Positions 7,296 through 14,446 of a DNA stretch of 19,697 bases are shown here, in pieces. Position numbers and translations under genes: made by a program. Positions within the stretch are counted from its first letter, which is position 1. Each line of letters begins with the position of its first letter. Below the pieces are notes generated by a model. That model worked only from the letters and a program-made list of their open reading frames with translations. It had not been told where the DNA came from and did not search any database. Origin of the DNA: JBBFMJ01 sp037441225 (GTDB lineage Bacteria; Acidobacteriota; Thermoanaerobaculia; UBA2201); assembly GCA_037441225.1 (NCBI GenBank), contig JBBISU010000059.1, positions 1 through 19,697 on the forward strand, in the 5' to 3' direction.

Positions 7296-8828
7296 ATGAC
7301 TGTTATTATAAATGGTAATAATTTAAAGATAGAAGATGTTGTAAAAGTTGCAAGGGAAAATGAAAGGGTTGAACTTTCCTCTGATGCAATTGAAAGAATA
7401 AAAAAATGCAGAAATTTTTTGGAAGAAAAGATAAAGCAAGGGGAAATAATGTATGGTGTCAATACAGGGATTGGAGAACTTGCTTCTGTTTCTCTGCCTC
7501 CTGAAAAAATAAAGGAATTTCAAAAATATTTAATTTATAACCACGCAGCTGGGATTGGGGATCCAGCACCAATTGAGCATGTAAGGGCAGCAATGGTTTC
7601 AAGGGTAAATGTCCATGCAAAGGGCTATTCTGCTGTAAGGTTAGAAGTTACTCAGACGCTTGTTGATATGTTAAACAAGGGTGTTACTCCTGTTGTTTGC
7701 AAACATGGAAGTGTTGGTGCCTGTGGAGACCTTTCACCTATGAGCCAGATTGCCTTATGCCTTTTGGGTGAAGGAGAAGCTTTTTATGGAGGACAAAAAT
7801 ATCCAACAAAAAAAGCCTTTGAAATGGCTGGGATAAAGCCAATTGTTTTTGAAGCAAGAGATGGTTTAGGAACTATAAATGGTTCAAACTTCCTTGCTGG
7901 AATGAGCTACCTTTTACTTTACGATACTGAAAGATGGGTAGCTCAGGCAGAAATTGCAGCTGCAATGACCTTGGAAGCTCTTATGGCAAATATGAAACCT
8001 TATAATGTAAAACTGCATAATTTGAGGGGATTTTCTGGTGCTATAAAATGTGCAAAAAATTTGCAAAAAATTATGGATGGTTCTGATTTGATTTCAGGAA
8101 AATTAAAAGTAAAGGTTCAAGATGCTTATTCAATGAGATCAACCCCTCAGGTAATTGGTGCATTAAGGGATGCTTTAAGATGGGCAAGGGAGCAATGCGA
8201 AATTGAATTAAATGGAGTGGGGGATAACCCAATTTTTTTAGCAGATGAAAAGGTTGTTTTAACAGGTGCAAATTTTCAAGGAACTCCTGTATCCCTTCCA
8301 ATGGATATGGTTGGAGCTGGAATTTGTATGGTTTGCGTTTTATCAGAAAGAAGGTTAAATCGCTTACTCAATCCTGCCCTTTCCGTTGGACTCCCTCCTT
8401 TTTTGACAAAAGGTGCAGGTATGTTTTCTGGATTTATGCTTTCTCAATACACAGCAGATATGCTCATTGTAGAGCAAAGGATAAATTCAACTCCTGCTTC
8501 AATCCAATCAATCCCAGCAGCAGCAGATCAAGAGGACTTTGTTTCAATGGGGATGAATACTGCCTTAAAAAATAACTTAATTTTAAATAATGCTTATGGA
8601 ATATTAGGTATAGAATTTATGGCAGCAGCTCAAGCATTGGATTTCAGAGACTTTAACTTTGGAAAAGGAACAAAGGTTGCCCATTCTGTTATAAGAAAAA
8701 ATATTCAACACTTAGAAGAAGACAGGCCTCTTTTTTATGACCACAACAAAATGAAAGAACTTGTAAAATCCTGTGAAATCTTAGAAGCAGTTGAAAATCT
8801 AACAGGAAAACTTGAGACATCCTGGTAA
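7296..8828 (+). CDS. hutH: Histidine ammonia-lyase family enzyme with Ala-Cys-Gly MIO triad
   Basis: A cytoplasmic aromatic amino acid ammonia-lyase, most like histidine ammonia-lyase (histidine to urocanate plus ammonia). With the ATG at 7296, chosen by AGGGGGT 3 bases upstream, the product has 510 residues and numbers like the Pseudomonas putida enzyme: Tyr53 in YGVNTG, His83 in NHAAG (HAL-type substrate position), and the MIO triad at 142-144. Here the triad is Ala-Cys-Gly (codons GCC TGT GGA at 7719-7727) instead of Ala-Ser-Gly. Other family blocks are QDAYSMRSTPQ, GDNPIF and QEDFVSMG, where HAL usually has QEDHVSM. The usual NFHGxP is NFQGTP. No hutU, hutI or hutG lies in the window, so the role may not be classical Hut catabolism. 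Its TAA overlaps the next ATG. Confidence 0.88.
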   Translation: MTVIINGNNLKIEDVVKVARENERVELSSDAIERIKKCRNFLEEKIKQGEIMYGVNTGIGELASVSLPPEKIKEFQKYLIYNHAAGIGDPAPIEHVRAAMVSRVNVHAKGYSAVRLEVTQTLVDMLNKGVTPVVCKHGSVGACGDLSPMSQIALCLLGEGEAFYGGQKYPTKKAFEMAGIKPIVFEARDGLGTINGSNFLAGMSYLLLYDTERWVAQAEIAAAMTLEALMANMKPYNVKLHNLRGFSGAIKCAKNLQKIMDGSDLISGKLKVKVQDAYSMRSTPQVIGALRDALRWAREQCEIELNGVGDNPIFLADEKVVLTGANFQGTPVSLPMDMVGAGICMVCVLSERRLNRLLNPALSVGLPPFLTKGAGMFSGFMLSQYTADMLIVEQRINSTPASIQSIPAAADQEDFVSMGMNTALKNNLILNNAYGILGIEFMAAAQALDFRDFNFGKGTKVAHSVIRKNIQHLEEDRPLFYDHNKMKELVKSCEILEAVENLTGKLETSW

Positions 8829-10429
8829 TGATATTTTTTTTGATCCTTTTTTTTCTTTTAAAAGAACCAGAGATTAGGGTTTTTCTAAAAGAGGTCTCAG
8901 AAGCAAAAATTAAATCGGAAGGGAAAATTTTATCTGGAAAATATATCTTGACACCACCTGTTTATTTTAAAGTTGAAAGAGGAAGGATATTCCTGGAAGA
9001 TTTTTGTGGTCAAAGGATAGAAGGTGGCACAATTGTCCATTTAAAACCAAAGGATAATAATCTTTTAAATTTTGAAGACATAAATTATAGAGGAGCATTA
9101 TTTTTAATTGAAAATAAAAATAAAATGTTGATAATAAACAAACTTCCTGTTGAGGATTACCTTTTAGGTGTTGTGCCAAAAGAAATGGGACCAAAGAAAT
9201 ATCCTTCCTTGGAAGCTTTAAAAGCACAAGCAATAGTAGCAAGATCCTATGGGATTTTTAAAATAAAAAAACCAATGAATAAATTTTATGATTTATGTGC
9301 AACACCTACCTGCCAGGTATATGGTGGTGCAAGTGCAGAGGCAGAACTTTCAAACAAAGCAGTAAAAGAAACAAAGGGGATTGTTTTAATTGATGAAAAA
9401 GGAGATGTTGTAGAGGCATTTTATATGGCAACCTGTGGAGGGCATCTTGCTTATGGAAAGGATATATTCCCATTAGGTGAAAATTCAAAAGATTTTCCTT
9501 CAAAGCCCTGTTTTGAACTTCCATTTTTTGAAATAAAATCAAATTTTAAAACTGAATTAAAAAAAGAAGGTGCTTTATTAAGTTTGCTATGGAATGGGGA
9601 TTTTAAGTTTGGAATTGAAAAATATTTTGGAATAAAAGAAAAAAAAGATTTTTGTAGAGGTTTTTTAAATTTTTTTAAAGAAAGGGGAAAAGATTGCAAG
9701 AGTTTGTTTTCCCTTCCTTTATTTAAAGATTTATATATCTCATATTTAAAAGGTGAAAAGGGAGAAAATTTGTTATGGCAGTTAGCATACAAAATATATT
9801 TTTTAAAGGGAGAAATTAAAAACCTTTCTGGTATTTTTTCTTATCTTCTGGAAGATAAAATTTATCTTTTGCAGGAAGAAAATCCCTTTTGCCTTAATAA
9901 AAATACAATTTTATTCTTGAAAAAAAACAATGAATTTTTAAATATTGAAAAATTAAAAATTTATCCAGCAGATAAGATTAATTTAACTTTGTACAATGAT
10001 AATATTTTGAGCATAGAAAAAGAAGAACCAATGATAGAAGAATATGCTGATGGAAGGGCAGAAAAAGCAAGGTGGCTTATATTTTTAAAGAAGGAAGAAA
10101 TTGCATCTAAATTAAATCTTAAAAAAGTTGAAAAGATTGAAGTTTTGAAAAAATCAACTGAAGGAAGGGTTTTGAAATTAAAGATTGAAGGAGAAAAAAA
10201 AGAAGTCTTTCTGGAAAGATTGGATGTAAGATTTAAATTAGGGCTTCCTGAAATCTTATTTGAAATATTAGAAGCACCTGATGGATGGTATTTTTATGGT
10301 AGTGGCTGGGGGCATGGAGTTGGCTTATGTCAAGAAGGTGCCTTTGGTATGGCTTCCTTTGGTTTGAGTTTTGAATATATCTTAAATTATTATTATCCTA
10401 ATTTTAAAATTTTTACATACAAATATTAA
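8828..10429 (+). CDS. SpoIID/LytB domain murein hydrolase-like protein
   Basis: A 533-residue exported protein with a short hydrophobic N-terminal signal or anchor (residues 1-11). The SpoIID/LytB domain is split. Its first part covers about residues 95-220 with INKLPVEDYLLGVVPKEMG (Glu119 at the place of the SpoIID catalytic glutamate) and LKAQAIVARSYG, then CQVYGG and YMATCGGH. Its C-terminal part contains GSGWGHGVGLCQEGA at about 491-505 and MASFG..FEYILNYYYP. Between them is an insertion of about 250 Lys/Glu-rich residues. SpoIID is a lytic transglycosylase acting on stem-peptide-free glycan; family members also occur in non-sporulating bacteria, so this is no evidence for spores. The ATG overlaps the lyase stop in a TAATG arrangement. 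Confidence 0.87.
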   Translation: MIFFLILFFLLKEPEIRVFLKEVSEAKIKSEGKILSGKYILTPPVYFKVERGRIFLEDFCGQRIEGGTIVHLKPKDNNLLNFEDINYRGALFLIENKNKMLIINKLPVEDYLLGVVPKEMGPKKYPSLEALKAQAIVARSYGIFKIKKPMNKFYDLCATPTCQVYGGASAEAELSNKAVKETKGIVLIDEKGDVVEAFYMATCGGHLAYGKDIFPLGENSKDFPSKPCFELPFFEIKSNFKTELKKEGALLSLLWNGDFKFGIEKYFGIKEKKDFCRGFLNFFKERGKDCKSLFSLPLFKDLYISYLKGEKGENLLWQLAYKIYFLKGEIKNLSGIFSYLLEDKIYLLQEENPFCLNKNTILFLKKNNEFLNIEKLKIYPADKINLTLYNDNILSIEKEEPMIEEYADGRAEKARWLIFLKKEEIASKLNLKKVEKIEVLKKSTEGRVLKLKIEGEKKEVFLERLDVRFKLGLPEILFEILEAPDGWYFYGSGWGHGVGLCQEGAFGMASFGLSFEYILNYYYPNFKIFTYKY

Positions 10430-10670
10430 AGTTTTTCCTTTTCCATTATATAACTTTTTTGCCAAAGCATCTCTTAAACCTTGATCAAATGACTATTTAG
10501 GTTATGTAAGGATTTCAGATATATTGGCATAATTCTCTTACAAACCAGAGAAATGAGATTTAAAAAGATGTATTTTAAAAGGTTAAATTATAAAAGGTTT
10601 TACTTTTTGCAAAACAGAAGAAGCAGCAAATTATGGATCTCTCTTTAAAATTAGGGCATTAGCGCAATAG

Positions 10671-10694
10671 TGTAGGCCTCGGCCTTGTGCCGAT
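10671..10694 (+). repeat. GC-rich hairpin, possible dispersed repeat
   Basis: TCGGC-CTTGT-GCCGA forms a 5-bp GC-rich stem with a 5-base loop, preceded by GTAGG. The GTAGG start and CCTTGTG core resemble the GTAGGGGC and CCACAAGG pieces found near the right end of this window, suggesting degenerate members of one dispersed hairpin family. It is not a tRNA: no T arm or matching acceptor stem follows. Confidence 0.4.
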
Positions 10695-10752
10695 CTGTTA
10701 AATACAATAATTTACAGGCTATGATAAGGTTAAAGGCACTATAATAACAAAG

Positions 10753-10825
10753 TTGCCTCATTTAATTTCAAATTGTTTTGTTTTGAGGCAATGAAGCATT
10801 TTCAAAAGGATTTTGCTTGAGGCAA
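10753..10825 (+). repeat. TTGCCTCA octamer: one inverted pair plus a third copy
   Basis: TTGCCTCA at 10753-10760 and its exact complement TGAGGCAA at 10784-10791 form an inverted repeat with a 23-base gap. A third copy, TGAGGCAA, lies at 10818-10825, ten bases before the -35 box of the next promoter. Three exact copies of a GC-containing octamer in 73 bases of AT-rich DNA suggest a binding site array; the regulator is unknown. Confidence 0.5.
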
Positions 10826-10834
10826 ATAAATAAT

Positions 10835-10862
10835 TTGATAAACAAAATTATTTTGCTATAAT
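10835..10862 (+). promoter_or_regulatory. Promoter of the lipoprotein module
   Basis: TTGATA at 10835-10840, a 16-base spacer and TATAAT at 10857-10862 make a near-consensus sigma-70 type promoter. The first downstream gene starts at 11062, so the transcript would carry a leader of about 190 bases. Confidence 0.6.
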
Positions 10863-10995
10863 ATAAATATTCTAAAAGTTTTAAGTTGCTTTTTAGTATT
10901 TATTTATTTAATTCAAATAGATTTCCATAAAATTTTTGGAATAAGAACAGGAAGAAAATTTAAAAATTTTGAAAGCATAGAGAGAGAGGGAGAGG

Positions 10996-11056
10996 ACCTC
11001 CTGAATTTAAGAAAAAATAAATTATTAAAAATTTAAAAAAAATTTTAAAAGGAGGT
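10996..11056 (+). promoter_or_regulatory. Possible Shine-Dalgarno-sequestering leader element
   Basis: ACCTCCT at 10996-11002 is exactly complementary to the ribosome binding site AGGAGGT at 11050-11056, with a 47-base AT-rich loop. GACCTCCT can add a G-U pair. A competing short hairpin GAGG/CCTC at 10993-11001 would free the ribosome site. This is inferred from complementarity only. Confidence 0.35.
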
Positions 11057-11061
11057 TCTAT

Positions 11062-11928
11062 ATGTTTTTTATGAAAAGAATTTTATTAATAATTTTTGCA
11101 TTACTTTTACTTATAATAAGTTCTTCTTGTCTTGAGCCCGAAGAAAGATCATGTCATGTAGGAGATTTTTTAAGCCCTTATTATTGCTTGTGGCAAAGTC
11201 ACTGGGTTATCCCTATAGCTTTTCCTGATTTTCAGATAATAATCAATTCAAAAATTTCCATTGAGATATCAAAACCAGTTTGGTTACATTATGATAAAAT
11301 AACAGGACCAACTCCAACCGCTGTTGCATTTATTGATAAATATGAGGGATTAAAAGCAGAAATTTTAAATCCAAGATTTTTAAGGCAGGACATAGGGGAT
11401 AAAATAGTATTAAATGCAGAAATAAGTTATTATGAAAAAGAAATTTTGGAAAATATTATAAATAAAATGGATCCAAATAATTATATTACAATATCCTTTA
11501 ATATAGTTTTGGGAGATGTTTTCTTGTACTCTAAAGATTCATATGTATATGATAATTTTAATATTGTAATAAATACTTATGCAAATGGTAATATTATAAG
11601 TCATATTGAACATTTCACAAATATTGGTGAAATATTATCTGATCACTTGAAATCTGCTTTTTATGAAATACCTAATGAAGCATTTGGAGATAATCCTGAT
11701 AATAAAAGGAGAGCAATTGTTAACAAAATTGATGCAGTCAAAAATATGATAATTGCAAAAAATCCAAATGGTGCTTACGAAAAATTAAGAAATGACATTA
11801 TGTCTAAATTTGATGGGCAAAATGGAGGGAACAAATCTGATGATTGGATTATAGATCCCTTTTATTCATCAAATTTATTTAGCATTTATTTAAAAATATT
11901 GAATGTATTAGATTATTTAAGGTCATAA
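11062..11928 (+). CDS. Predicted lipoprotein of unknown function
   Basis: A 288-residue protein that I do not recognise. Residues 1-22 form a signal peptide (MFFMKR, then a run of Ile and Leu) ending in ISSSC, so Cys23 is the likely lipidated residue. The mature part is mixed alpha/beta in appearance, with two further Cys near the N terminus (SCHVGDF, YYCLW), Trp/Pro-rich segments (WQSHWVIPIAFPDFQ) and a polar C-terminal third (NPDNKRRAIV, DGQNGGNKSDDW). The ATG at 11062 is set by AGGAGGT 5 bases upstream. The gene is first in a tight group with a lipoprotein protease (3-base gap) and an Lgt-like enzyme. Substrate or partner of the neighbouring protease is one possibility, by context only. 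Confidence 0.75.
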   Translation: MFFMKRILLIIFALLLLIISSSCLEPEERSCHVGDFLSPYYCLWQSHWVIPIAFPDFQIIINSKISIEISKPVWLHYDKITGPTPTAVAFIDKYEGLKAEILNPRFLRQDIGDKIVLNAEISYYEKEILENIINKMDPNNYITISFNIVLGDVFLYSKDSYVYDNFNIVINTYANGNIISHIEHFTNIGEILSDHLKSAFYEIPNEAFGDNPDNKRRAIVNKIDAVKNMIIAKNPNGAYEKLRNDIMSKFDGQNGGNKSDDWIIDPFYSSNLFSIYLKILNVLDYLRS

Positions 11929-11931
11929 TAT

Positions 11932-12894
11932 ATGTTAAAGAGCACAGGCTTTTTTAAAAAGTTACTTTTATTACTTTGGCTTGTGCTCTTTTTTTCTTGC
12001 AATTTATATAGAATGGATTATATGGAGCCATCAAAAAATATAATAGATTTGAATAAGTTTCTTCAGATAGAAAAGCTTCCATTAAGGTTTGAGAAAAAAC
12101 TTAACAATTGCAATATAATTATTTCCCTTTATACAAATATTAATAGTGATATTATTTATGAAAAAATTTATAAATATTTTAATGATGGAATAGAAATACT
12201 AAACGAATATCTAAATTTTGGACAGGAATTGTTTAAGAAAAAACCTGTAAAATTTATATTATATTTAGAATATTGGCAGGATAATTTTGTAAATTCAAAA
12301 TCCAAATTTAAGAAAGAAGAAGATAAGGATTTTATAATTATAAGAAGTTTTATATTCTTAATTAAAGATGATGTCAATTGGGATGAATATTTGAAATCAT
12401 CAATATCCTATTTTATACATGAGTTTTCGCATTCTTATTTTATAAATTTTCAATTAAAAAATAAATTGAGGAATAAGTATGTTATATGTTGGCTTGAGGA
12501 AGGCTTTGCCGAACTTACAAGATACATATTTTTAAAAAAAGTAAGTTATAAAAATTATGAAAAAATGATAGATAGATTTGAAAATATAAAAAATGATATG
12601 AATTTATACCAAGAAGTTTGGGAATTTAGGGACTGGAAACTTATAAAGAAACATTCAAATAAAATTCTTTTTATGAAAATTACATTAAGATCAAATGAAA
12701 AAATAAGGAAATACATTTATGATTTCTGGAAGCATTATGATGATTTATATTATTTATCCTTTGGAATTGTATTAACAATGGAAGAATATTATGGAAAGGA
12801 AAAATTTAAGGAAATTTTAATGAAATACAGAGATGGAATTGAAAAAGAAGAATTGAAAAAGCTTGCAGAAGAAGCTATAAAAGCAAAATGGTAA
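11932..12894 (+). CDS. Lipoprotein gluzincin-type metalloprotease (HExxH...WLxEGxAE)
   Basis: A 320-residue predicted membrane-anchored zinc protease. The signal peptide runs to LFFSC with Cys23 as lipidation site. The active site is HEFSH at residues 163-167, followed by WLEEGFAE at 187-194. In M1-like and peptidase-MA gluzincins the first two His and the Glu before Gly (here Glu190) bind zinc, and the Glu of HExxH (Glu164) is the catalytic base, so all four are present. The region before the site is rich in Lys and aromatic residues, and the C-terminal third (LSFGIVLTMEEYYGKEKFKEIL) resembles the helical tail common after such domains. The target is unknown. It follows the previous stop by 3 bases and overlaps the next gene by 7. 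A terminator-like hairpin lies in its first codons. Confidence 0.78.
   Translation: MLKSTGFFKKLLLLLWLVLFFSCNLYRMDYMEPSKNIIDLNKFLQIEKLPLRFEKKLNNCNIIISLYTNINSDIIYEKIYKYFNDGIEILNEYLNFGQELFKKKPVKFILYLEYWQDNFVNSKSKFKKEEDKDFIIIRSFIFLIKDDVNWDEYLKSSISYFIHEFSHSYFINFQLKNKLRNKYVICWLEEGFAELTRYIFLKKVSYKNYEKMIDRFENIKNDMNLYQEVWEFRDWKLIKKHSNKILFMKITLRSNEKIRKYIYDFWKHYDDLYYLSFGIVLTMEEYYGKEKFKEILMKYRDGIEKEELKKLAEEAIKAKW
11937..11995 (+). terminator. Intrinsic-terminator-like hairpin inside the protease gene
   Basis: AAAGAGCACA at 11937-11946 pairs perfectly with TGTGCTCTTT at 11982-11991. Inward, GGCT and GGCT-side bases extend the stem to about 14 pairs with two G-U pairs. The loop is about 27 bases and the stem runs straight into seven T residues at 11989-11995. 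It occupies codons 2 to 22 of the second lipoprotein gene and starts 9 bases after the first one's stop. Confidence 0.55.
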
Positions 12895-13589
12895 ATTATT
12901 ATGGAATTTTTTATACCCTTGCAGGAATTTCTGCTTTCTTAATTCTTTATTCAAATTGCAAGGAAAAGAAATTAAAATTTGAAACTTATTTTGAAATCTC
13001 ATTAAAAGTATTGATTTTTTCCTTAATTGGTTCAAGGCTATTTGGATATTTTTGGTTTAATTATATTAGCAATTATAAGGTTAAATTAAGCGATTTTACT
13101 CATTCAACAGGATTTTTTTATGGTGGCTTTTTATTTGGAAGCTTTTTTCTTTATTATAAATCATTAAAGCAAAAAGTATCTTTTCTTTACAATTGCGATA
13201 TTTTAGCTCCTTCCCTTTCCATTGCCCAGAGCATAGGAAGAATTGGATGCTTTTTAAGTGGTTGTTGCTATGGGAAACACTTATTTTTTTTTGAAAGATT
13301 CCCTATACAGATTATAGAATCAATATATTGCCTTTTCTTATTTTTACATTTAACATTTAAGAAAAATATAAAATTTAATGGTGAAATTTTTTTAAAATAT
13401 ATATTTCTATATTCAAATTTTAGATTTTTTATTGAATTCTTAAGGGACGATTATAGGGGAAAGGAAATTTTAAATTTAAAGATAAGTCAAATAATAAGTT
13501 TAATTTTTATAATTATTTCTTTAATTTTTATTTTTTATAATAAGATTTTCAGGAAAAAGAATATAAAATTTATGCAAATTTTACTTTAA
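12888..13589 (+). CDS. Lgt-like prolipoprotein diacylglyceryl transferase family protein
   Basis: A 233-residue multi-pass membrane protein. Lgt transfers diacylglycerol from phosphatidylglycerol to the lipobox cysteine. Seen here: about seven hydrophobic segments; HSTGFFYGGFLFG near residue 70; the signature DILAPSLSIAQSIGRIGCF leading to GCCYG, with GRIG at 117-120; and RFFIEFLRDDYRG near 180. Canonical Lgt has GRIGNFINGE; the GCFLSGCCYG form belongs to a variant branch I have seen annotated as Lgt-like. The protein is shorter than the usual 260-290 residues. The ATG overlaps the end of the protease gene by 7 bases. Next to two lipoproteins, a dedicated lipidation role is plausible but unproven; it could be a paralogue with other chemistry. 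Confidence 0.78.
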   Translation: MVNYYGIFYTLAGISAFLILYSNCKEKKLKFETYFEISLKVLIFSLIGSRLFGYFWFNYISNYKVKLSDFTHSTGFFYGGFLFGSFFLYYKSLKQKVSFLYNCDILAPSLSIAQSIGRIGCFLSGCCYGKHLFFFERFPIQIIESIYCLFLFLHLTFKKNIKFNGEIFLKYIFLYSNFRFFIEFLRDDYRGKEILNLKISQIISLIFIIISLIFIFYNKIFRKKNIKFMQILL

Positions 13590-13785
13590 ATTAGGAATAA
13601 AGTTTTTAAAAATTGTTTATTTATTTCTATTATTTTTCATTTGATTTTTATTGAATTTTAATTATTTCACTTTTTTTTCTTTTCTTACTTCATTTTAAAA
13701 GATTAAATTTTATGGGCATGCCTTACGCATTGCTTTTTAAAGCCATTTTAATTTTGAGCTTGCTAATGATAGAAAATTACTTTAT

Positions 13786-13814
13786 TTGACAATTAATTTT
13801 AAATGTAGTATTAT
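13786..13814 (+). promoter_or_regulatory. Rubrerythrin promoter
   Basis: TTGACA at 13786-13791, a 17-base spacer and TATTAT at 13809-13814 make an almost perfect promoter. The leader to the ATG at 13870 is about 50 bases and ends in AGGAGG. The rest of the 13590-13869 gap is T-rich with nothing else I can support. Confidence 0.75.
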
Positions 13815-13869
13815 TTTTTTGTTTTTATAAAAATCATGTAATAACAAAATTTTAATTTAGGAGGTATAT

Positions 13870-14445
13870 ATGAAATCAATAAAAGGTACTAAAACTGAAA
13901 AAAATCTTTTGACTGCTTTTGCAGGTGAATCACAAGCAAGGAACAGGTATACCTTTTTTGCATCACAAGCAAAAAAAGAAGGTTTTGTTCAAATTGCAAA
14001 CATTTTTGAAGAAACAGCAAACCATGAAAAGGAACATGCAAAAAGATTTTTTTCTTTTCTGGAAGGTGGTGAAGTGGAAATCCAGGCTTCATTTCCTGCT
14101 GGAAAAATAGGAAGTACTTATGAAAATTTAAAAGCAGCAGAAGCAGGAGAAAATTATGAACAAACAAAGATGTATCCTGAATTTGCAAGGATTGCAAGGG
14201 AAGAAGGTTTTGAAGAAATTGCACTTCTCTTTGAAGCCATTGCTGTTTCAGAAAGGCAGCATGAAAAAAGATACAGGGAGCTTGCTGAAAATATAAAAAA
14301 TGGAACTGTTTTTAAAAAGAAAAAAGAAGTTGTCTGGAAATGTTCAAATTGTGGGTATTTGCATAAAGGAACAGAAGCACCAGAAAAATGTCCTGCCTGT
14401 GCCCATCCAAAAGCATATTATGAAATCCTTGCAGAAAACTGGTAA
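13870..14445 (+). CDS. rbr: Rubrerythrin
   Basis: Cytoplasmic peroxide-reducing di-iron protein of anaerobes. The 191 residues contain both domains. The ferritin-like bundle has ligands Glu20, Glu53 and His56 (NHEKEH), Glu94, Glu97, and Glu128 with His131 (SERQH). The C-terminal rubredoxin-like domain has Cys158, Cys161 (CSNC), Cys174 and Cys177 (CPAC). All expected ligands are present. The start is fixed by AGGAGG 5 bases upstream and by the usual MKSIKGTKTEKNL beginning. It stands behind its own strong promoter. Immediately after its stop lies a decayed glutamine synthetase, then superoxide reductase. Confidence 0.97.
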   Translation: MKSIKGTKTEKNLLTAFAGESQARNRYTFFASQAKKEGFVQIANIFEETANHEKEHAKRFFSFLEGGEVEIQASFPAGKIGSTYENLKAAEAGENYEQTKMYPEFARIAREEGFEEIALLFEAIAVSERQHEKRYRELAENIKNGTVFKKKKEVVWKCSNCGYLHKGTEAPEKCPACAHPKAYYEILAENW

Positions 14446-14446
14446 A

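Larger units (their letters stand above)
10430..11061 (+). other. Gene-free leader and spacer before the lipoprotein module
   Basis: These 632 bases hold no credible reading frame. From left to right they contain a small TTCTCT/AGAGAA hairpin near 10533-10553, a GC-rich hairpin at 10679-10693, a bulged stem CTGTTAAAT/ATTTACAG at 10695-10717, three copies of the TTGCCTCA octamer or its complement at 10753-10825, a promoter at 10835-10862, and a long leader with a GA-rich stretch and an anti-Shine-Dalgarno-like ACCTCCT. The GC-rich patch stands out from the flanking AT-rich sequence. Confidence 0.7.

Noticed and set aside
7260..7298. ATG 7260 as start of the ammonia-lyase
   Set aside because: It overlaps the -10 box; ATG 7296 has a ribosome site and gives HAL numbering (Tyr53, His83, triad 142-144).
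10520..10545. Sigma-54 promoter (TTGGCATAATTCTCTTA)
   Set aside because: The -24 half partly fits, but the -12 TTGC element is absent.
10651..10700. tRNA-like stretch (TTAGCGCAATAGT... with a TTG-containing loop)
   Set aside because: No U33 in the would-be anticodon loop, no T arm, and no acceptor-stem partner downstream. The pairing is explained by a simple TCGGC/GCCGA hairpin.
13715..13745. Terminator after the Lgt-like gene (GCATGCCTTACGCAT, GCTTTTTAAAGC)
   Set aside because: Stems are short and AT-rich with no following T-run; not a credible terminator.
13815..13855. PerR-box-like sequence in the rubrerythrin leader (TTATAAA...GTAATAA)
   Set aside because: Half-sites do not pair properly and the spacing is wrong for a 15-base PerR palindrome; AT-rich background explains it.
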